DNA from: Cyprinodon diabolis
Taxonomy: Eukaryota; Chordata; Actinopteri; Cyprinodontiformes; Cyprinodontidae
DNA: 64,000 nucleotides
NCBI GenBank assembly: GCA_030533445.1
Contig: CM060065.1
Span: forward strand, 48,857,964-48,921,963
Reading direction: 5' to 3'
In this document: positions 1-11,759 of the stretch, one piece after another
Numbering within the stretch: position 1 is the stretch's first letter
Layout: the number at the start of each line of letters is the position of its first letter
Notes under the pieces: generated by a model
Databases searched by the model: none
What the model was told of the DNA's origin: nothing
What the model saw: the letters and a program-made list of their open reading frames with translations, nothing else
Position numbers and translations under genes: made by a program

Positions 1-269
1 AGTCTTCAAAAAACGTTCATAAAACCTAAACTGTGATTAGTGATGCATTCATATGTATACCTGAGTCGACCATGTTTCTTTGCCATCATGGTGGCTTTTA
101 GGGTATTTCTAGAGACAGAAATGTTTTTTCTACTCTTTGGAAAACAGCTTAAGCACTAAAGCACCTCTATAGTTTTATCTCAAGTTATCAACTGGATTAA
201 ATGTTTGGTTTTATTTAGGACATAAATACATCTTTATTTAAACATTTTCATCCCAGGTCTGGTTTTAGC

Positions 270-620
270 CTTTATCCTACAGCTAGGTGAACATCCACCT
301 TAGTCATAAGTATTTGGAGAAGTTTTCTTCAAGCTTTGCCTTGTATTTAGCTTCGCCTGTTGTTCCCAAGGGCATGATGCCGCCACTGCCATGCTTCAGA
401 AAGGGGATGGCGTTTTCAGTATCGATATTCCTAACTTGAGTGTCATTTGACCAGAAAACCGTCTCCCTTTGCTGTGAAATGATGATGTTAAATGGGATGT
501 GACCGAGCAGCGGTATCTTCTTATCAAACTGTTTCCATGTTGGTCAGATGGCTCTAAATGCTCCCTAAATGCACAAGTCTGGCTTTTCAAAACTGTATCC
601 ACCCGCACACCATAGAGTTC
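270..620 (-). mobile_element. Degenerate Tc1-like transposon fragment
   Basis: Minus-strand sequence resembles the middle of a fish Tc1 transposase gene: AAGCATGGCAGTGGCGGCATC matches the KHGGGSIM block, followed at the usual spacing by text like the TCATCTGACCA region. The reading frame is broken and neither terminal repeat is recognisable. Confidence 0.45.
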
Positions 621-710
621 AGAACCAAGACATGACCCGTTACCCGCAGTTATCTCCACACGGAGCCGTAAATGATAAAGTGCGACCCAACCCAGGATCA
701 CAAATTGTAC

Positions 711-1239
711 TAGGGTTGTCAAAAGTATCGATACTGAAACGTTGTATCCGGATACAATACTCGTTTTTAAAAGTGTCAATACAGTGCTACCACCAGTGGC
801 ACCTAAGCAGTCATTCATCTAAAGTGCAGAATAGAGGACAATGCACTGTCAGAACACTGTGTGATTGAATAATTCTACGCACTTTTCAGTTTCAGACTTT
901 TTTTTTGTAACAGGTGCAGCTGCTGAGAATTATTTTTGTTTCTTAACTGGTTTGGCTAGCGTCATTGTTATGTGTGTAAAGCATAGCCAAGGAAGGAATA
1001 CTTAATTTTATAAGTTTTTTATCAAGCTTGCTTAATATTGTGCACAGCATGCAACCTCAAAATATTGTTCTTATTGTTTATTGTATTTATTTATTGTATT
1101 TTATTTATTAATGAAAATATTTCTGTAGAATTTTGGAGTCTTTGTTTTTATCCTTGTGGTATCGAAAATGGTATCGAGTATCGAATATTTTCCTTAGTAT
1201 CGGTATCGAGTTGAAAATTTTAGTACCATGACAACCCTA
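711..1239. mobile_element. hAT-type non-autonomous transposon with 8-bp target duplication
   Basis: This 529-bp element is bounded by inverted ends TAGGGTTGTCA and TGACAACCCTA. It is flanked by a perfect 8-bp duplication, AATTGTAC, at 703-710 and 1240-1247. Inside both ends are GTATCGATAC-type motifs. An 8-bp duplication and short inverted repeats are the hallmark of hAT elements. There is no transposase ORF, so it is a MITE-like derivative. Confidence 0.85.
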
Positions 1240-1365
1240 AATTGTACACACAGCTGTTTATAATAACAGAGGCAGAAAAGAGCATTGCCTCATGCACACA
1301 TCCAATGCGAGCTGTGCTCACAGATTAACAGCTGCTAATCTGCCAAAGTAAGATGGTTTGCTTTG

Positions 1366-1690
1366 GCTGCTCAGTGGTGCAGTGGTAGCACTGCCGCCTT
1401 GCAGCAAGAACATTCTGGTTCGATTCCCGCACGGAGTTTGCATGTTCTCCCTGTGCATGCGTGGGTTCTCTCCGGATACTTCTCCCACAGTCCAAAAACA
1501 TGACTGTTAGATTAACTGGCTTCTTAGGTGTGAGTGTGAATGGTTGTTTGTCTCTGTGTTGCCCTGCGATTCACTAGTGACCTGTACAGGGTGGACCCTG
1601 CCTCTCACCCGTAGACAGCTGGAGAGGCACCAGCAACCATTGCGGCCCCAAATGGGATAAAGCATAAAAATCCATTATCTGGATATTCTT
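1366..1690 (+). mobile_element. tRNA-derived SINE-like repeat
   Basis: It begins with A-box-like TGGTGCAGTGG and has an exact B-box GGTTCGATTCC about 45 bp on, as in a tRNA promoter. The conserved body common in fish genomes follows (GGAGTTTGCATGTTCTCC, CAGTCCAAAAACATGACTG, TTGCCCTGCGA), and it ends ATGGGATAAAGCATAAAAATCC. RNA polymerase III transcribes such elements, and they spread through LINE machinery. Confidence 0.7.
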
Positions 1691-2394
1691 GAATCAATTT
1701 ATTATTTAACATATAAAGTTAATAAATAAGAAAATATAAATACTCTATCATAACCGCATTTTGTTCATTAATATACGTGCCGGCACCTGTGAAATAATAT
1801 TGGATTTTTTTCTACCCGTAGATGTATGTTATATAAGGGTACCCGACCCGGTGCAGGACTCTGGCTGTCGGTGCAAATAGAGTCTCTGATTTTATGCCAA
1901 ATGATCAGGAAAAACCCAGAGGAATAATTCCTTTATTAGTTATATTCAGTTCAGCGTCACAACCTCCTTCAGAGAGGTTAATTCCTGGATCAACAAGCTG
2001 CTGCATGCACCAGATTTAACTCCTGCTTGGCTGCAGATGCTTTGTGTCGTAGCTCTGTGGGAAGGCAGAACCGATGCTCCCGCTGGTCATAAAACCAGAG
2101 GCTAAACGGAATAGAGGAAGTACCTGTCAGGACATCATGGCCACTGCAGCTGTTAGGCTAATTATTTTCCATTCTTTTGGTATTTATTCAAATATTAACC
2201 CCTCCCATCCCCATTACAAAGAAATCTAGGGGAAAGACTGTCAAGACAAAACCTAATATCTGTCCAAATGGAGAAATTAGTCTGTTTTCTAACATTGTTG
2301 AAATCCTAAAGATAAAGCTGTTTCAAAGAGGCTGTTGATGTTCAATCATTTCATATTAAAGTTTATGAATAATCATGTTAAATAATTAAGATCT

Positions 2395-2605
2395 CAATTT
2401 GGCTTTGACTCAGAGCCGCTTGCAATCCAGAGGTTCCCCTCCCACAGACTGCTGCTCTGGGTACCTGAGCAAAGACCCCTAACCCCTGCACTGCTCCCCG
2501 GGCGCCGCACAATGGCAGCCCACTGTTCCCGAAGAGGATGGGTTAAATACAGAGAGTTTATTTCATTGCTCTGTACTTGTGACAGTGGAATGACAATAAA
2601 ACACT
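2395..2605 (+). mobile_element. SINE fragment (same body as the copy at 16.3 kb)
   Basis: CCACAGACTGCTGCTCTGG, then CTGAGCAAAGACCC and GCACAATGGCAGCCCACTG, match the body of the tRNA-derived SINE at 16265-16484. The 3' end differs (TGTACTTGTGACAGTGG, then AATGACAATAAA), which suggests another subfamily. The tRNA-like head is damaged. Confidence 0.6.
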
Positions 2606-2953
2606 GGGGGGAAAAAAAATCAGTCAATATAATCGTGATTAGCATTTTTGCCATAATCCAGCTGCCCTAGTGAAATGCAGAACTGCTGTTCATTCTAGGG
2701 GGGTAAATTAGAAATCTGTCTAATCTGTTTCCTTCAGTTTGTGTGTCCTTTCACATTTAGTTTACCTTCATCTCTGTCCGCTTTGGACATTAACTGCTGT
2801 GAGTCTCTGTCAAACATGGTTAATCTCTGATTAAAGCCCTCCTTGCCTGTTAGTTTAGGTAGATGGCCATGTTTTGGTCCGTCCTATTTCAACAAATTGC
2901 ACTGATGCTATAAGAGAATTTCTGAATCCGAGTAATGGAGCATAATAAGGAAT

Positions 2954-3495
2954 AACCTGACTCCGCCAGATGGATTTGCTCCGCATATCCATCTGGAAAC
3001 CTTCAGTTGAAGTAATTTTGGGAAGGGGCGAAAATACTGGTTGGCTGATTGGCCTATGTTGGTGATAGACGGGCCAAATAAACCAATCAGATCAACGAAG
3101 CATATGACGTACTAACAGAGCGAGGACGAAGACACAACCACAAGCTAGGCTACTCTTGCCGAAACCAGTCGGGAGAAGAGGAAAAACATATTTTCCTCTG
3201 AGAAAAGCCTCCAGAGCAGTGTTTTGCTCTTCTTTCAGTAAAGAAATACTCTGTAATTCCGATAAAACTTGCTCGATAGCCACGCTAACGCTAGTTTCAT
3301 CGGCTGAAGCCGCCATGTTCTTTAGACTGAACTGTCGCGCTTCTCGTTGCGTCACACCTCAACCCGCCTCAAAGCCAGCGCTGATTGGACGTTCGTTTGG
3401 TGAACGGCTCCAAATTTTCTTTAACGGAGAGTCTCCAGACTGATCTGCGAGTGAAATCTTGAAAGCTCGCGAGATCAGGATGGTCTCACGAGGCT
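2954..3495 (-). mobile_element. Helicase-ORF element, copy A (542 bp)
   Basis: Nearly identical, inverted, to 59464-60002. The shared ends are AACCTGACTCCGCC and its other terminus CTCACGAGGCT. Flanks TAATAAGGAAT (2943-2953) and AAATAAAGAAT (3496-3506) agree at 9 of 11 positions and look like an aged 11-bp target duplication. The ends have no long inverted repeat; instead each has its own hairpin: CCAGATGGAT...ATCCATCTGG near the left, and CTCGCGAGA...TCTCACGAG near the right. It carries a short helicase-like ORF on the minus strand. The superfamily is not recognised. Confidence 0.8.
3092..3316 (-). CDS. RecQ-like helicase N-terminal ORF in copy A
   Basis: This 74-residue ORF starts at the Kozak-strong ATG (AACATGGCGGC); the frame is open 13 codons further up to another ATG. 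It contains LKEEQNTALEAFLRGKYVF followed by LPTGFGKSS, closely like the Q-motif region plus Walker A (motif I) of RecQ-family DNA helicases (x-x-Q-x-x-A-x...GRDVFVxxPTGGGKS). After the Walker motif the helicase similarity stops, and the frame runs LACGCVF to a stop, so only the first part of a helicase is present. The copy at 59.6 kb keeps the same ORF with one codon missing, meaning the frame survived in both. It is most likely a remnant of the protein of a larger autonomous element. Confidence 0.6.
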   Translation of the reverse strand: MAASADETSVSVAIEQVLSELQSISLLKEEQNTALEAFLRGKYVFPLLPTGFGKSSLACGCVFVLALLVRHMLR

Positions 3496-4065
3496 AAATA
3501 AAGAATGCCCACTGTAATAAATGTTCCCAATCCTTAAGAAAGTAGTAGGTATAAATTAAAAGCCAAATCAGGGGTTATTATTTTGTTATACTTTCACTTC
3601 TATATTGTGTGACGTGACAGCACTGAGGTCATTAGTAACAGCTGTCTGACGGCCCTTTGCTGATTTTTATTTGACGATGATGCATTTAGAAAACGTGAAT
3701 TTTGCGATTTCCTCCCCTGCGCAGTTACTCACCGTGTCACATCATTTAACCTAAATAACATATAAGCTTGAGACTGCAACATGTAAAAAAGGGAAAAATG
3801 TTTAAAGACAGAGCTATGTTCATGCGTTTTAAATACCCTGTTAAAATTTTACTATGTATAAATTAATAATAAATTATTACATTTTGACATTTCTTTATTC
3901 TGAATTTCTACTTTTGTATCTCAGTTGATTCAGTTTCATAAACTTACCAAAACAAACCTAAAAAACTGGCCTGTTTTTGATTTCATGCTTTTCTGTGCCC
4001 CCATAAAAACACGCTGCCCCCCTCCTGGCCCCCTGGTACATTTGGTCTAGAACCGCCACTGTTAA

Positions 4066-4372
4066 CACTTTAAAGCCCGATCCAAGAATAAAACAAAACA
4101 GAAAATTACTTTTTTTTTTTGTTTGAATTCCTTTTAACAAAATATGTAAAAAGAAAAAACAGAAATACATTTTTGATATTAATAATTTATTACTATGCGA
4201 TAAGTCAACATTATTTTTTGTGTAGTCTTCTGCCCAATGTTATCAGGTATATCTGATTGTGTACAATAGGATTTTGAGCAAAGTTTTTACCATTAAATTA
4301 TGCAAAAGGTTTCAGACGCAAAACATTTCAGAAACCGTGTGTATCAAATATGATACATTTGGCATTACAGGG
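4066..4372. mobile_element. piggyBac-like MITE flanked by TTAA
   Basis: This 307-bp element lies between TTAA at 4062-4065 and TTAA at 4373-4376. The ends, CACTTTAAAGCC on one side and CCCTGTAATGCC read inward on the other, are imperfect inverted repeats. A second, truncated copy is at 22806-22974. TTAA duplication is the signature of piggyBac elements. There is no ORF of note. Confidence 0.65.
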
Positions 4373-5460
4373 TTAATAACGACTGATCCCAAACCAAAGG
4401 CCAACTCTACCTTTCACTGGCTGACGTCTTCTTATCGCAATTACTTCCCAGATAAGCTGAGGATTATATAATCTGAGAAAATAAAGCTGAAGAATATTGT
4501 CAATGATGTTAGAGTGATTAAAATTATGTTTTATAAACAAGGTTATATAAACTTCTGATGGGATCATTTTGGTAGTTTAGAAAGAGCAACCACTAGAGCT
4601 CAAATGTATTAAATACGTGTAAAGGAGATTGATTTAAATATTTTCAAAATACTCCAGAAGTTTCAGAGACCAGAAATGTGACACGGTGGCGCAACATGCT
4701 AAACAATGGATGGCATCATCCAACCAGCTTCTTCTTAACAGAATGTGATGCAGTTCACAAAGTAGTACAGCTATGTGTGCATGCAAACATTTTTTTTTAT
4801 TGTTTGAACCACATGTCTGCTCAGAAATGTTCCAGCAGCTTTGAAAGATCAAAGGTTTTATGAAGAAAAGTGTTTGGCAATAGAAACAAAGCGGCACTCA
4901 TGATCCAAACCGGAAAAGCTGCCATAATCTGATAAATTGTGGCGGGAAAAATGCATAAAAGAGAACCTGTTTAATTTTGATGAGTTAATCTAAGAAGAGA
5001 CAAGTTTACCCTCTTAATTGTTTTTAAAAAAAACTTAGAACTATAATTTTTTTTTTGTTTTTCTCGAGGTAAACGTCCAACGCAACATGTTTCAACCATT
5101 GCCTCAGTCTCTTAAAACCACAGTTTAAACAGAGCTGCTATTGGTTTTGGGTGGAGATCCTGAAGCTGTTTATCCACCTTCTGCAAGTTAAACTTTGCAA
5201 TTTTTATGCAAATACACCGGACACCTTCCCCACACCAATGTACATAACAAAGTCCTATTTCTTTAGAGTATCACATTACCCTCACCCTCAATTTCCACCA
5301 TTGAGACTGCTTATAGCTGCTGTTTAAAATGATCCTCTTTCTAAAACATTCTCACCTTTAAGTTTTATTTATATCTATATTTAATGCAATTTTGAATTTA
5401 AATATAGTCTGTATGTAAGATTTCATGTTCAGAATCTTCAAAATGTATTTGTAACTTTTA

Positions 5461-5731
5461 AATATGATCTAGAAATAAATAAACATTTCTTAATTTAAGT
5501 GTATTTACCCTTGATTTGAATAGGTACATTTGATAATATGCCAATGGAATGAGTATTTTTACCCTTAAAATAAGATAATTAGATGAAATGCACTTGAAAT
5601 AAGAAGATGCAATTGTGTTTTCTTATTTTAAATCTAAATATGTCTTGTCCCATTGGCAAAATGTCTCTTTAATCTCCTCAATGTAAGAAGAAATGCACTT
5701 ATTTTATCTAGATTTTGATTTTTTTCCAGTG
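5461..5731. mobile_element. Palindromic MITE (CACTGGAAAAA family), degraded left end
   Basis: One of about nine copies in this window. The right half, with CCAATGGAATGAGTATTTTT, CATTGGCAAAATGTCTC and ending TTTTTTTCCAGTG, matches the family. The left terminus has decayed to GATCTAGAAATAAATAAA. Confidence 0.65.
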
Positions 5732-6029
5732 AAATGGCAAAAATAGATAAAGATGCAAAGAATTGTGAACTACATATTGTGATTGATCAATTTGTTGTTG
5801 AACTGCTCATGTTACTGACAGTTTAAGCCAGGCGATGGAGGGCTAAGCTAACAGGCCGTCACTGACATGGTTTCAAATGAACAACAGATGTGTTGCTGTT
5901 TACTGGAAACAGATCCTATCAAAATGCCCTTTAACCAAATGCATCATCATTATCAATATCCAATAGATAAAGTAGTAATTTCTGGAGAGGTGATTCATAT
6001 CAATATGTCGTAAAATGCAGTTGCTGTAC

Positions 6030-6533
6030 CTGTGAATTGTCGGGGGAAAGCTCTTCCTTAGGGATGTCTGGGCTGTAGACAGTCATCATCTCTGGCAGAG
6101 CCAGCTCCTCAGGCTCCATACCTGAAACTGCTCTTTGTTTTGCCTCCATTAAGATCCTCTCCTCTCCACAGAAACCATTGACAGACTCCTCAGAGAAAGC
6201 CCAGTCTGTGCATTCTGCAGGCATGCTGCGTCTGTGTTCGGCCTTTTTAGCTCCTGCTCCAGGTACCTGCAGGCCACTCCCACCTCCCTCCCTACGAGGA
6301 GACAGTGAGGAGAGAGTGCTGTGGCTTGCAGAGTTCTGAAGATGGGCCTGCATGCTGGAGGCCACAGGCTCCTGCCTCATGTTGCTGATATCTGGGACGG
6401 ATGTGCTCATGCGGCTGTCCATAAGGTGATTGGGCTTGTGGGTACGCTTGGGTAAGTGAGTCTTGCCCAGGTGGAGACGTGGCAGAACTTTGTTCCGGAA
6501 AATGTCCATCTTGCTCCGTTTCTTGGATTCCAT
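6030..6533 (-). CDS. mctp2: First coding exon of an MCTP2-like gene
   Basis: This exon holds 168 codons in phase 0. The start is the ATG at 6533 in an excellent Kozak context (AGGATGG); the same frame is open upstream, but a strong acceptor (TCTGTTCTCTTACTCTAG) places the exon start at 6574, so the first 41 nt are probably 5' UTR. The donor is CAG|GTACAG. The protein starts MESKKRSKMDIFRNK with a very basic first 35 residues, followed by NHLMDSRMSTSVPDI and a Ser/Glu-rich, low-complexity remainder with no membrane segment or domain. Human MCTP2 has a similar basic N-terminus followed by HHLDRRLSLSVPDL, ahead of its first C2 domain. MCTP proteins are ER-linked, with multiple Ca2+-binding C2 domains and two C-terminal membrane segments. 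The C2 exons are not in 1-6000 and would lie further left. Linkage to MEF2A on human 15q26 supports the call. The family assignment rests on one short motif plus synteny. Confidence 0.55.
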
Positions 6534-6573
6534 CCTGGAAAGTGGAACGGCTAAGGTCTGGAAATCAGTAAAA

Positions 6574-9266
6574 CCTAGAGTAAGAGAACAGAGACATTTG
6601 GGAGCATTAAAATCCACTTTGAACAGAAATGTGTAACTATTTTAGACATTAAACCAACAGACTGTAACGACTTAGGAAGTTATTATCTCCTACATAAAGT
6701 TGCTAAGTATCCACTGCAGGGTGCGTTTCAGGAATGTCCATGGTTTCCTGTTTTAGTTCTCTAACCTCCTTTGGTTCCAATGCAGGAAACAGGACTGAAA
6801 TTGAATGAATGTTGATAGAAATCCACCAATGAATGGCCCTGTGGGGAGGCAGGAGTTTCAGTTTCGACCCTGAACTAAGGAGGGGCTTCTTAGAGGCAGG
6901 ATACTTAACATGTCTGTAATTTCATTTCAGCCATGTCCTCATCCTCTGCCCAGATCCACTCATTTCATTTCATTGATTTGTTCAAGTATACATAAGAAGA
7001 AAACATTCAAGTATACAAAATTATCTAAAATAGTACAACTACTCAGAGTAAGAAGTTCAAACCCTATAGCGTCCTATCCCACTTCTGTCAGCTTACCACC
7101 ATATGTTCCTCAGTATGTGTAAACCTCAATATCTTTAACAAACAGGATCCTAACAAATCTTGCAAAATTATTACGTCCCACATCATATATTGTTCATGCA
7201 TACCAGCAGAGCAAGACCTCTTCAAAGATTAATAGGAGACATGTATGTATATCTATCTATCTCTATATACATGGTTTCAGACATCCTTTTGAAGGGTTGT
7301 ACGTTTCAGCACTTTTTATGGGTCTTTATCTTCAAGACTGTTCCACTGGTTTACGCCACACCGTGTGATACACAGAATTTTTAATGTAGAATACAAACAT
7401 AAAATTTTAGTATTTAGTTTGTCTCGTAATTCATTTCTCCTTTCTTGATCTTTTATATTTACTGGAATAAATTTATGTCTTGATTTGACTGGTCTTAAAC
7501 TGCACCAAGTCCCAAAGGTAATTATAGGAAGAGAATATTGGTATAATTGATTGGTATCTCTGTATTCAGTTCTAATAGCCTTCTTCTAAAGTCTGACCAA
7601 TGCATCTATATGACTTTTATATGTGTTAGGCCAGATCCCTTAATAGTAACTAATATATGGCATAATAATAAATAATATTTATAGCTTAGGGATGTAGTAA
7701 GATTTAACATTTATTTTCAATTGAACAGGAGATCCTCTGGTTTGACTTGGAAACGAGATTAAAACATCCTAGGAACCAGGGTGGAACCAAGGAATAACTT
7801 GAACAGACTAGAAAGACTAACAAAACAAATAACGATCTGGCCCCGAATGCTCAGGCTGAACTGAATATAAAGCCCAGGAAGCAGGTGAATGAAATAAATG
7901 ATAATTATAGCAGGGAGGGAACGGCAGGTGAATGAAATAAACAATTAAGGTAGAGGAATCAGGCCAGATCATGACAGTTTCTGTTTAACAGGTGTGTGAA
8001 CTGAATCAAGTCATGAAATGGAGCCTGTTGAGTGTCGAGCAGTGGTCCGGTCAGGACATATGATGGGAGATCATCACCATGAGTTAGTTTTATTGCATCA
8101 AAAGTCTCCCATGGTGTGCCTCCAGTGCTGGTATAAAAAATAATCAAAGTTAATGTAGAATATCCAATTGTTTGATATGATGCTGACTTAATATATCTAG
8201 TATCATTTAAAAACCTCTGATCAGTGTCAGGAAATATTGTAAACCAGTTTGGTCTGTTTAAAGGGATCAATTATTTTTTCTTAATCAGAGATCGATCTAA
8301 TTCTATATTCTAAATATCAATAAATAAGCTTTGTAAAATTGTTTAAATATTTGTCTGAAGATCAGAATCCTTAATTATTTCATTTAAACTGTGAATAACT
8401 CGTAAATGACCACAGGGTGGAATTTGCTTCATCCATTTTGGATTAGTTGTTAAAGAGGCACTTCTCTTTAGACTCAAAGGGAAATAGAGCTTTGCTCTGA
8501 AAATCTGCCATTTTTTTTTTCTTTTTAAAAACAAAATGCATTTCAGCTCTCCTGCATACACTCTGTCTATCTTTCTTCCTCTCCAACTCCAGAAAGGAAA
8601 TAAAACATCAAAAGCAGCAACTGACAACGAAAAAGTAAAACTTCATTGTCTCTCTCTTTTACTATACGGCCTAAAGCAAATATTCAGCTCCGCATTCCAG
8701 AGTTATCTCCTGTAATCTGCACATACAAAATTCTAATTGATTTGAAAACAGACTGTTGTTGTGGATCAGTGAAACCAAAAAATGTGCAAAGGTTTAAAGC
8801 AAATACAATTCTGCTGTTTCTCTTGTGGCTCGCGGCCTCGTACAGAGAGGTCCTGTCATTCAGTGGTTAACACCGTCTCTCTCACAGACGTTGCTATTGG
8901 CTGAGGTTTTACTGAAAATACCTGCATGTGCTCCTTTTCATCTTCTAGACTTGAATACCAACTCAGAGCTCATCTGCTTAGCTTAGCTTTTCTCAGATTA
9001 AGCTGCTGCTGCATTAACCTTTTAAACTCACTGACAGAGAAATTACTTCCCTTTGTTTTCCTTTTTTTATAAGTCATTATTTGAGGGTTTTTTTTTCCTG
9101 TTGAAAGAGATTTCTTCTTCTCAACTGTTGCTTAATGCATGCTTGATATTAGAGATTTGTGCAAAGTCAATGACAAAATGCAAGTGACTGTCGCTTCATG
9201 CTCATCCAGGAGGAGGGAAATCTGTAAGTCAATGACAGGATGCATTCTGCTGGGATCTTTAAACTA
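6574..9266. other. Intron or intergenic stretch without identified features
   Basis: AT-rich sequence, presumably the first intron of the MCTP2-like gene. I saw no long ORF with domain character, no clear transposon ends and no RNA gene. Short repeats such as ATCTATCTATCTCTATA (7250-7267) are present. Confidence 0.4.
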
Positions 9267-9660
9267 TAGGACTGCAACTAACGATTATTTTTGCAAATCT
9301 TTTCATCTGTCGATTATGTTTTTTTTATTGATTGATTATCAGATAGCCAGAAGTACCTTAAAGAAGATTTTTCACATAATTAAACCAAGTGAAACTAAAA
9401 CTTTTCCACTTGAGGAGTTCTACAAAGACAATATTGACAGAATAAACTTTTTATTTTTATCTTAAATACAAATACAAAAAACTTTTTATATTTTTTACAA
9501 TTTAGATATAATTACTGCTCTAAGTGGGTCGCTCTTTCAACTAAACAGCAGTATTATTACAGTATTTATACTTCAGTTAACGATTAATCGATTAATAAAT
9601 TGACGATTATTTCAATAATCAATTAATTATAATTATGATTAATCCGATTGTTTCAGCCCA
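9267..9660. mobile_element. AGGGCTGMAAC-family MITE
   Basis: The ends TAGGACTGCAACTAACGATT and GATTGTTTCAGCCCA are inverted repeats. The interior holds TTAATCGATTAAT-type palindromic runs. Related copies are at 23504-24118 and 52333-52685, with degraded pieces at 11760-12121 and 13289. The end sequence resembles hAT families, but I could not show an 8-bp duplication. Confidence 0.6.
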
Positions 9661-10310
9661 ATTTTAGACAGAAACCCTTTTAAATAATCTCTCTAAATCC
9701 TTTAATTTAAACGATTTTATTAAGTACCTTTAAATAACACGATGTAATCATAATTTTCAAAACCTTCGAAAGTAGGGAATAAAAATTTGTGAAACCTCAT
9801 GATTTATCCAATCAGATCAATGTCAGCTCCAACAGATGTCAAGTTTTCTGCTCAGGCTCAACCTTTACATTTTTGTTCAAAACCTCACAAAATACATGCA
9901 ATTCTATCAAATACTCTTGCCACTTCATAAACATTTTTTTAAACTGCAATGCAATGAGATTCAGCATTTTGAAGGTGCTGCTCGCTCCAGTTGTAATGAT
10001 GCTGATAAAAAAGAAAACAAAAACAAAAGAAGGAAGGAGGAAGGAAACATAAAACTCTTTAATCCACAGAAGCATCTTAATAGTTGGTCTCCGTCTGCAT
10101 TCCACTTAAGATGTTATACACTGATAAATTCTTCCTTTCTGTTAACTAACAAACGGTTAAGATCCATGAAAACTCCAAAAACTATTAGGAGATTATAGCT
10201 TATTATATATTTACATCTTATAACAGTGATTTAAAAGAACAAACAAATACTACGAATAACATTCACACTTCAACTATTTCTTAATGAGAAACATCAAAGA
10301 TCAGTGACGT

Positions 10311-10878
10311 ACGAAAGAGGATTAGGGCCAGTGAAAAACAAAACAAAGTTAACTGATTTTTAAATTTTATTTCAGTTTAGTATGGGAAAAAAGTCCGAGT
10401 TCTGACTTTTTTTAGTGTCAGAATTCAGTCAAATTCCAAGAAAAAGTCAGAATTCCGAGATTAAAGTCAGAATTCTGACTTTTTTCTCGGAATTCTGACT
10501 TTAATCTAAGAATTCTGACTTTTTTTGTGTCAGAATTCAGTCAGATTCAGAGAAAAAGTCAGAATTCTGAGATTAAAGTCAGAATTCCGAGAAAAAAGTC
10601 AGAATTCCGAGATTAAAGTCAGAATTCTGAGATTAAAGTCAGAATTCCGAGAAAAAAGTCAGAATTCCGAGATTAAAGTCAGAATTCCGAGATAAAAAGT
10701 CAGAATTCCGAGATTAAAGTCAGAATTCCGAGATTAAAGTCAGAATTCCGAGATTAAAGTCAGAATTCTGAGAAAAAAGTCAGAATTCTGATTTTTTTTT
10801 CCCATACTAAACTGAAATAAAATTTTAAAACCAGTTAATTTTTTTTTTTTTTTTCCAGTGGCCCTAATCCTCTTCCGT
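10311..10878. mobile_element. hAT-like element with a satellite core
   Basis: It has long inverted ends of about 75-85 bp, ACGAAAGAGGATTAGGGCC at the left and the complement of ACGGAAGAGGATTAGGGCC at the right, both running in to CAGTTTAGTATGGGAAAAAA. Flanks AGTGACGT (10303-10310) and AGTAATGT (10879-10886) differ only by two transitions and fit an 8-bp target duplication. Everything between the arms is a tandem array. There is no coding sequence. Confidence 0.75.
10393..10795. repeat. About 20-bp tandem array in the element core
   Basis: Repeats of AGTCAGAATTCCGAGATTAA and the shorter variant AGTCAGAATTCCGAGAAAAA are tandemly arranged, with the first units in the opposite sense (TTCTGACTTTTTTCTCGG). 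Unit length is about 19-20 bp. The array is internally palindromic around AGAATTCT. Confidence 0.85.
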
Positions 10879-11759
10879 AGTAATGTCAGCATTAGGAAAC
10901 ATGAGGAAAACATGCTTCACAGCATATGATGATTTTTAGGTTTCTAAATTTAGAAAAAATTTTGAAATGTAGAAGATTTTAGAAATTTTATTTTAAAATT
11001 TGAATAATCCCCAAATGTCAAACTTATGCTGAGGTCTTAATGCAATAACCTGATGTTAATAAAAGAGACTGGTTTCTCTTTCTCATCACTTTAGACTGTC
11101 TTGTTTATCTGCCGGCCAACTAATGCCAGAATGTAGCAGTGGTATTTTTTCCTGCGTAAAAAATACCATCGTTATCACATCGTGTCAAAACACTACAGAA
11201 AATAACAACCAAAGATTCTCGAATCTGTTTACAAAATGGCTTCTGAACAATAAGAGATCAAATAGATTTAAAACTATCATGACAAAAAAATAACAGATGA
11301 AGAAGAAAAAACTAGAATCTGTCCAATAATACAGAAAAACAGCAGCGATCAGTGGATATGTAAGAAATAAGAGCAACTAATATGAAGCAGCAAAAACCCA
11401 CAGATTAAAGTGCCAATAGCAGCATTTGAGCCTCACTAGCTGCTGCTGAGGTGCAAATTCGACCCGGAAATAATAAGCATATAAACCTTGTAGTAGAATA
11501 TCAAACCTTTTAGCTTTTTTTGCTTTTTACAGGGAAAATCAAGCAGAACAAGCCGATATTAGTTCTTCTTTTGTAAGCAGACAGCTTAGACAGCGATACT
11601 ATAATTTGCTGCATCACCTGCATACCATTCACTCTCTTTATTGCAGCGATGGAAGAAAGTATTTAAATGTTAAAATCATGAGTGCTCTTGTTTTGTTAAG
11701 ATAAAATCTGTCACTCTTACTCTGAGACCTGGTTGCATCTCGATGTTGTGGCAGCTTTC

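Noticed and set aside
396..818. 140-codon ORF on the minus strand
   Set aside because: Composed of a decayed Tc1 piece and the left end of a hAT MITE; no continuous protein family.
3156..3443. 95-codon ORF antisense to the helicase-like ORF (also at 59516-59800)
   Set aside because: It mirrors the RecQ-like frame on the other strand and has no domain; the helicase-like frame has the better evidence.
10393..10795. Regular ~20-bp repeats resembling a CRISPR array
   Set aside because: There are no spacers; units abut directly, and the array is enclosed by transposon arms in a vertebrate genome.
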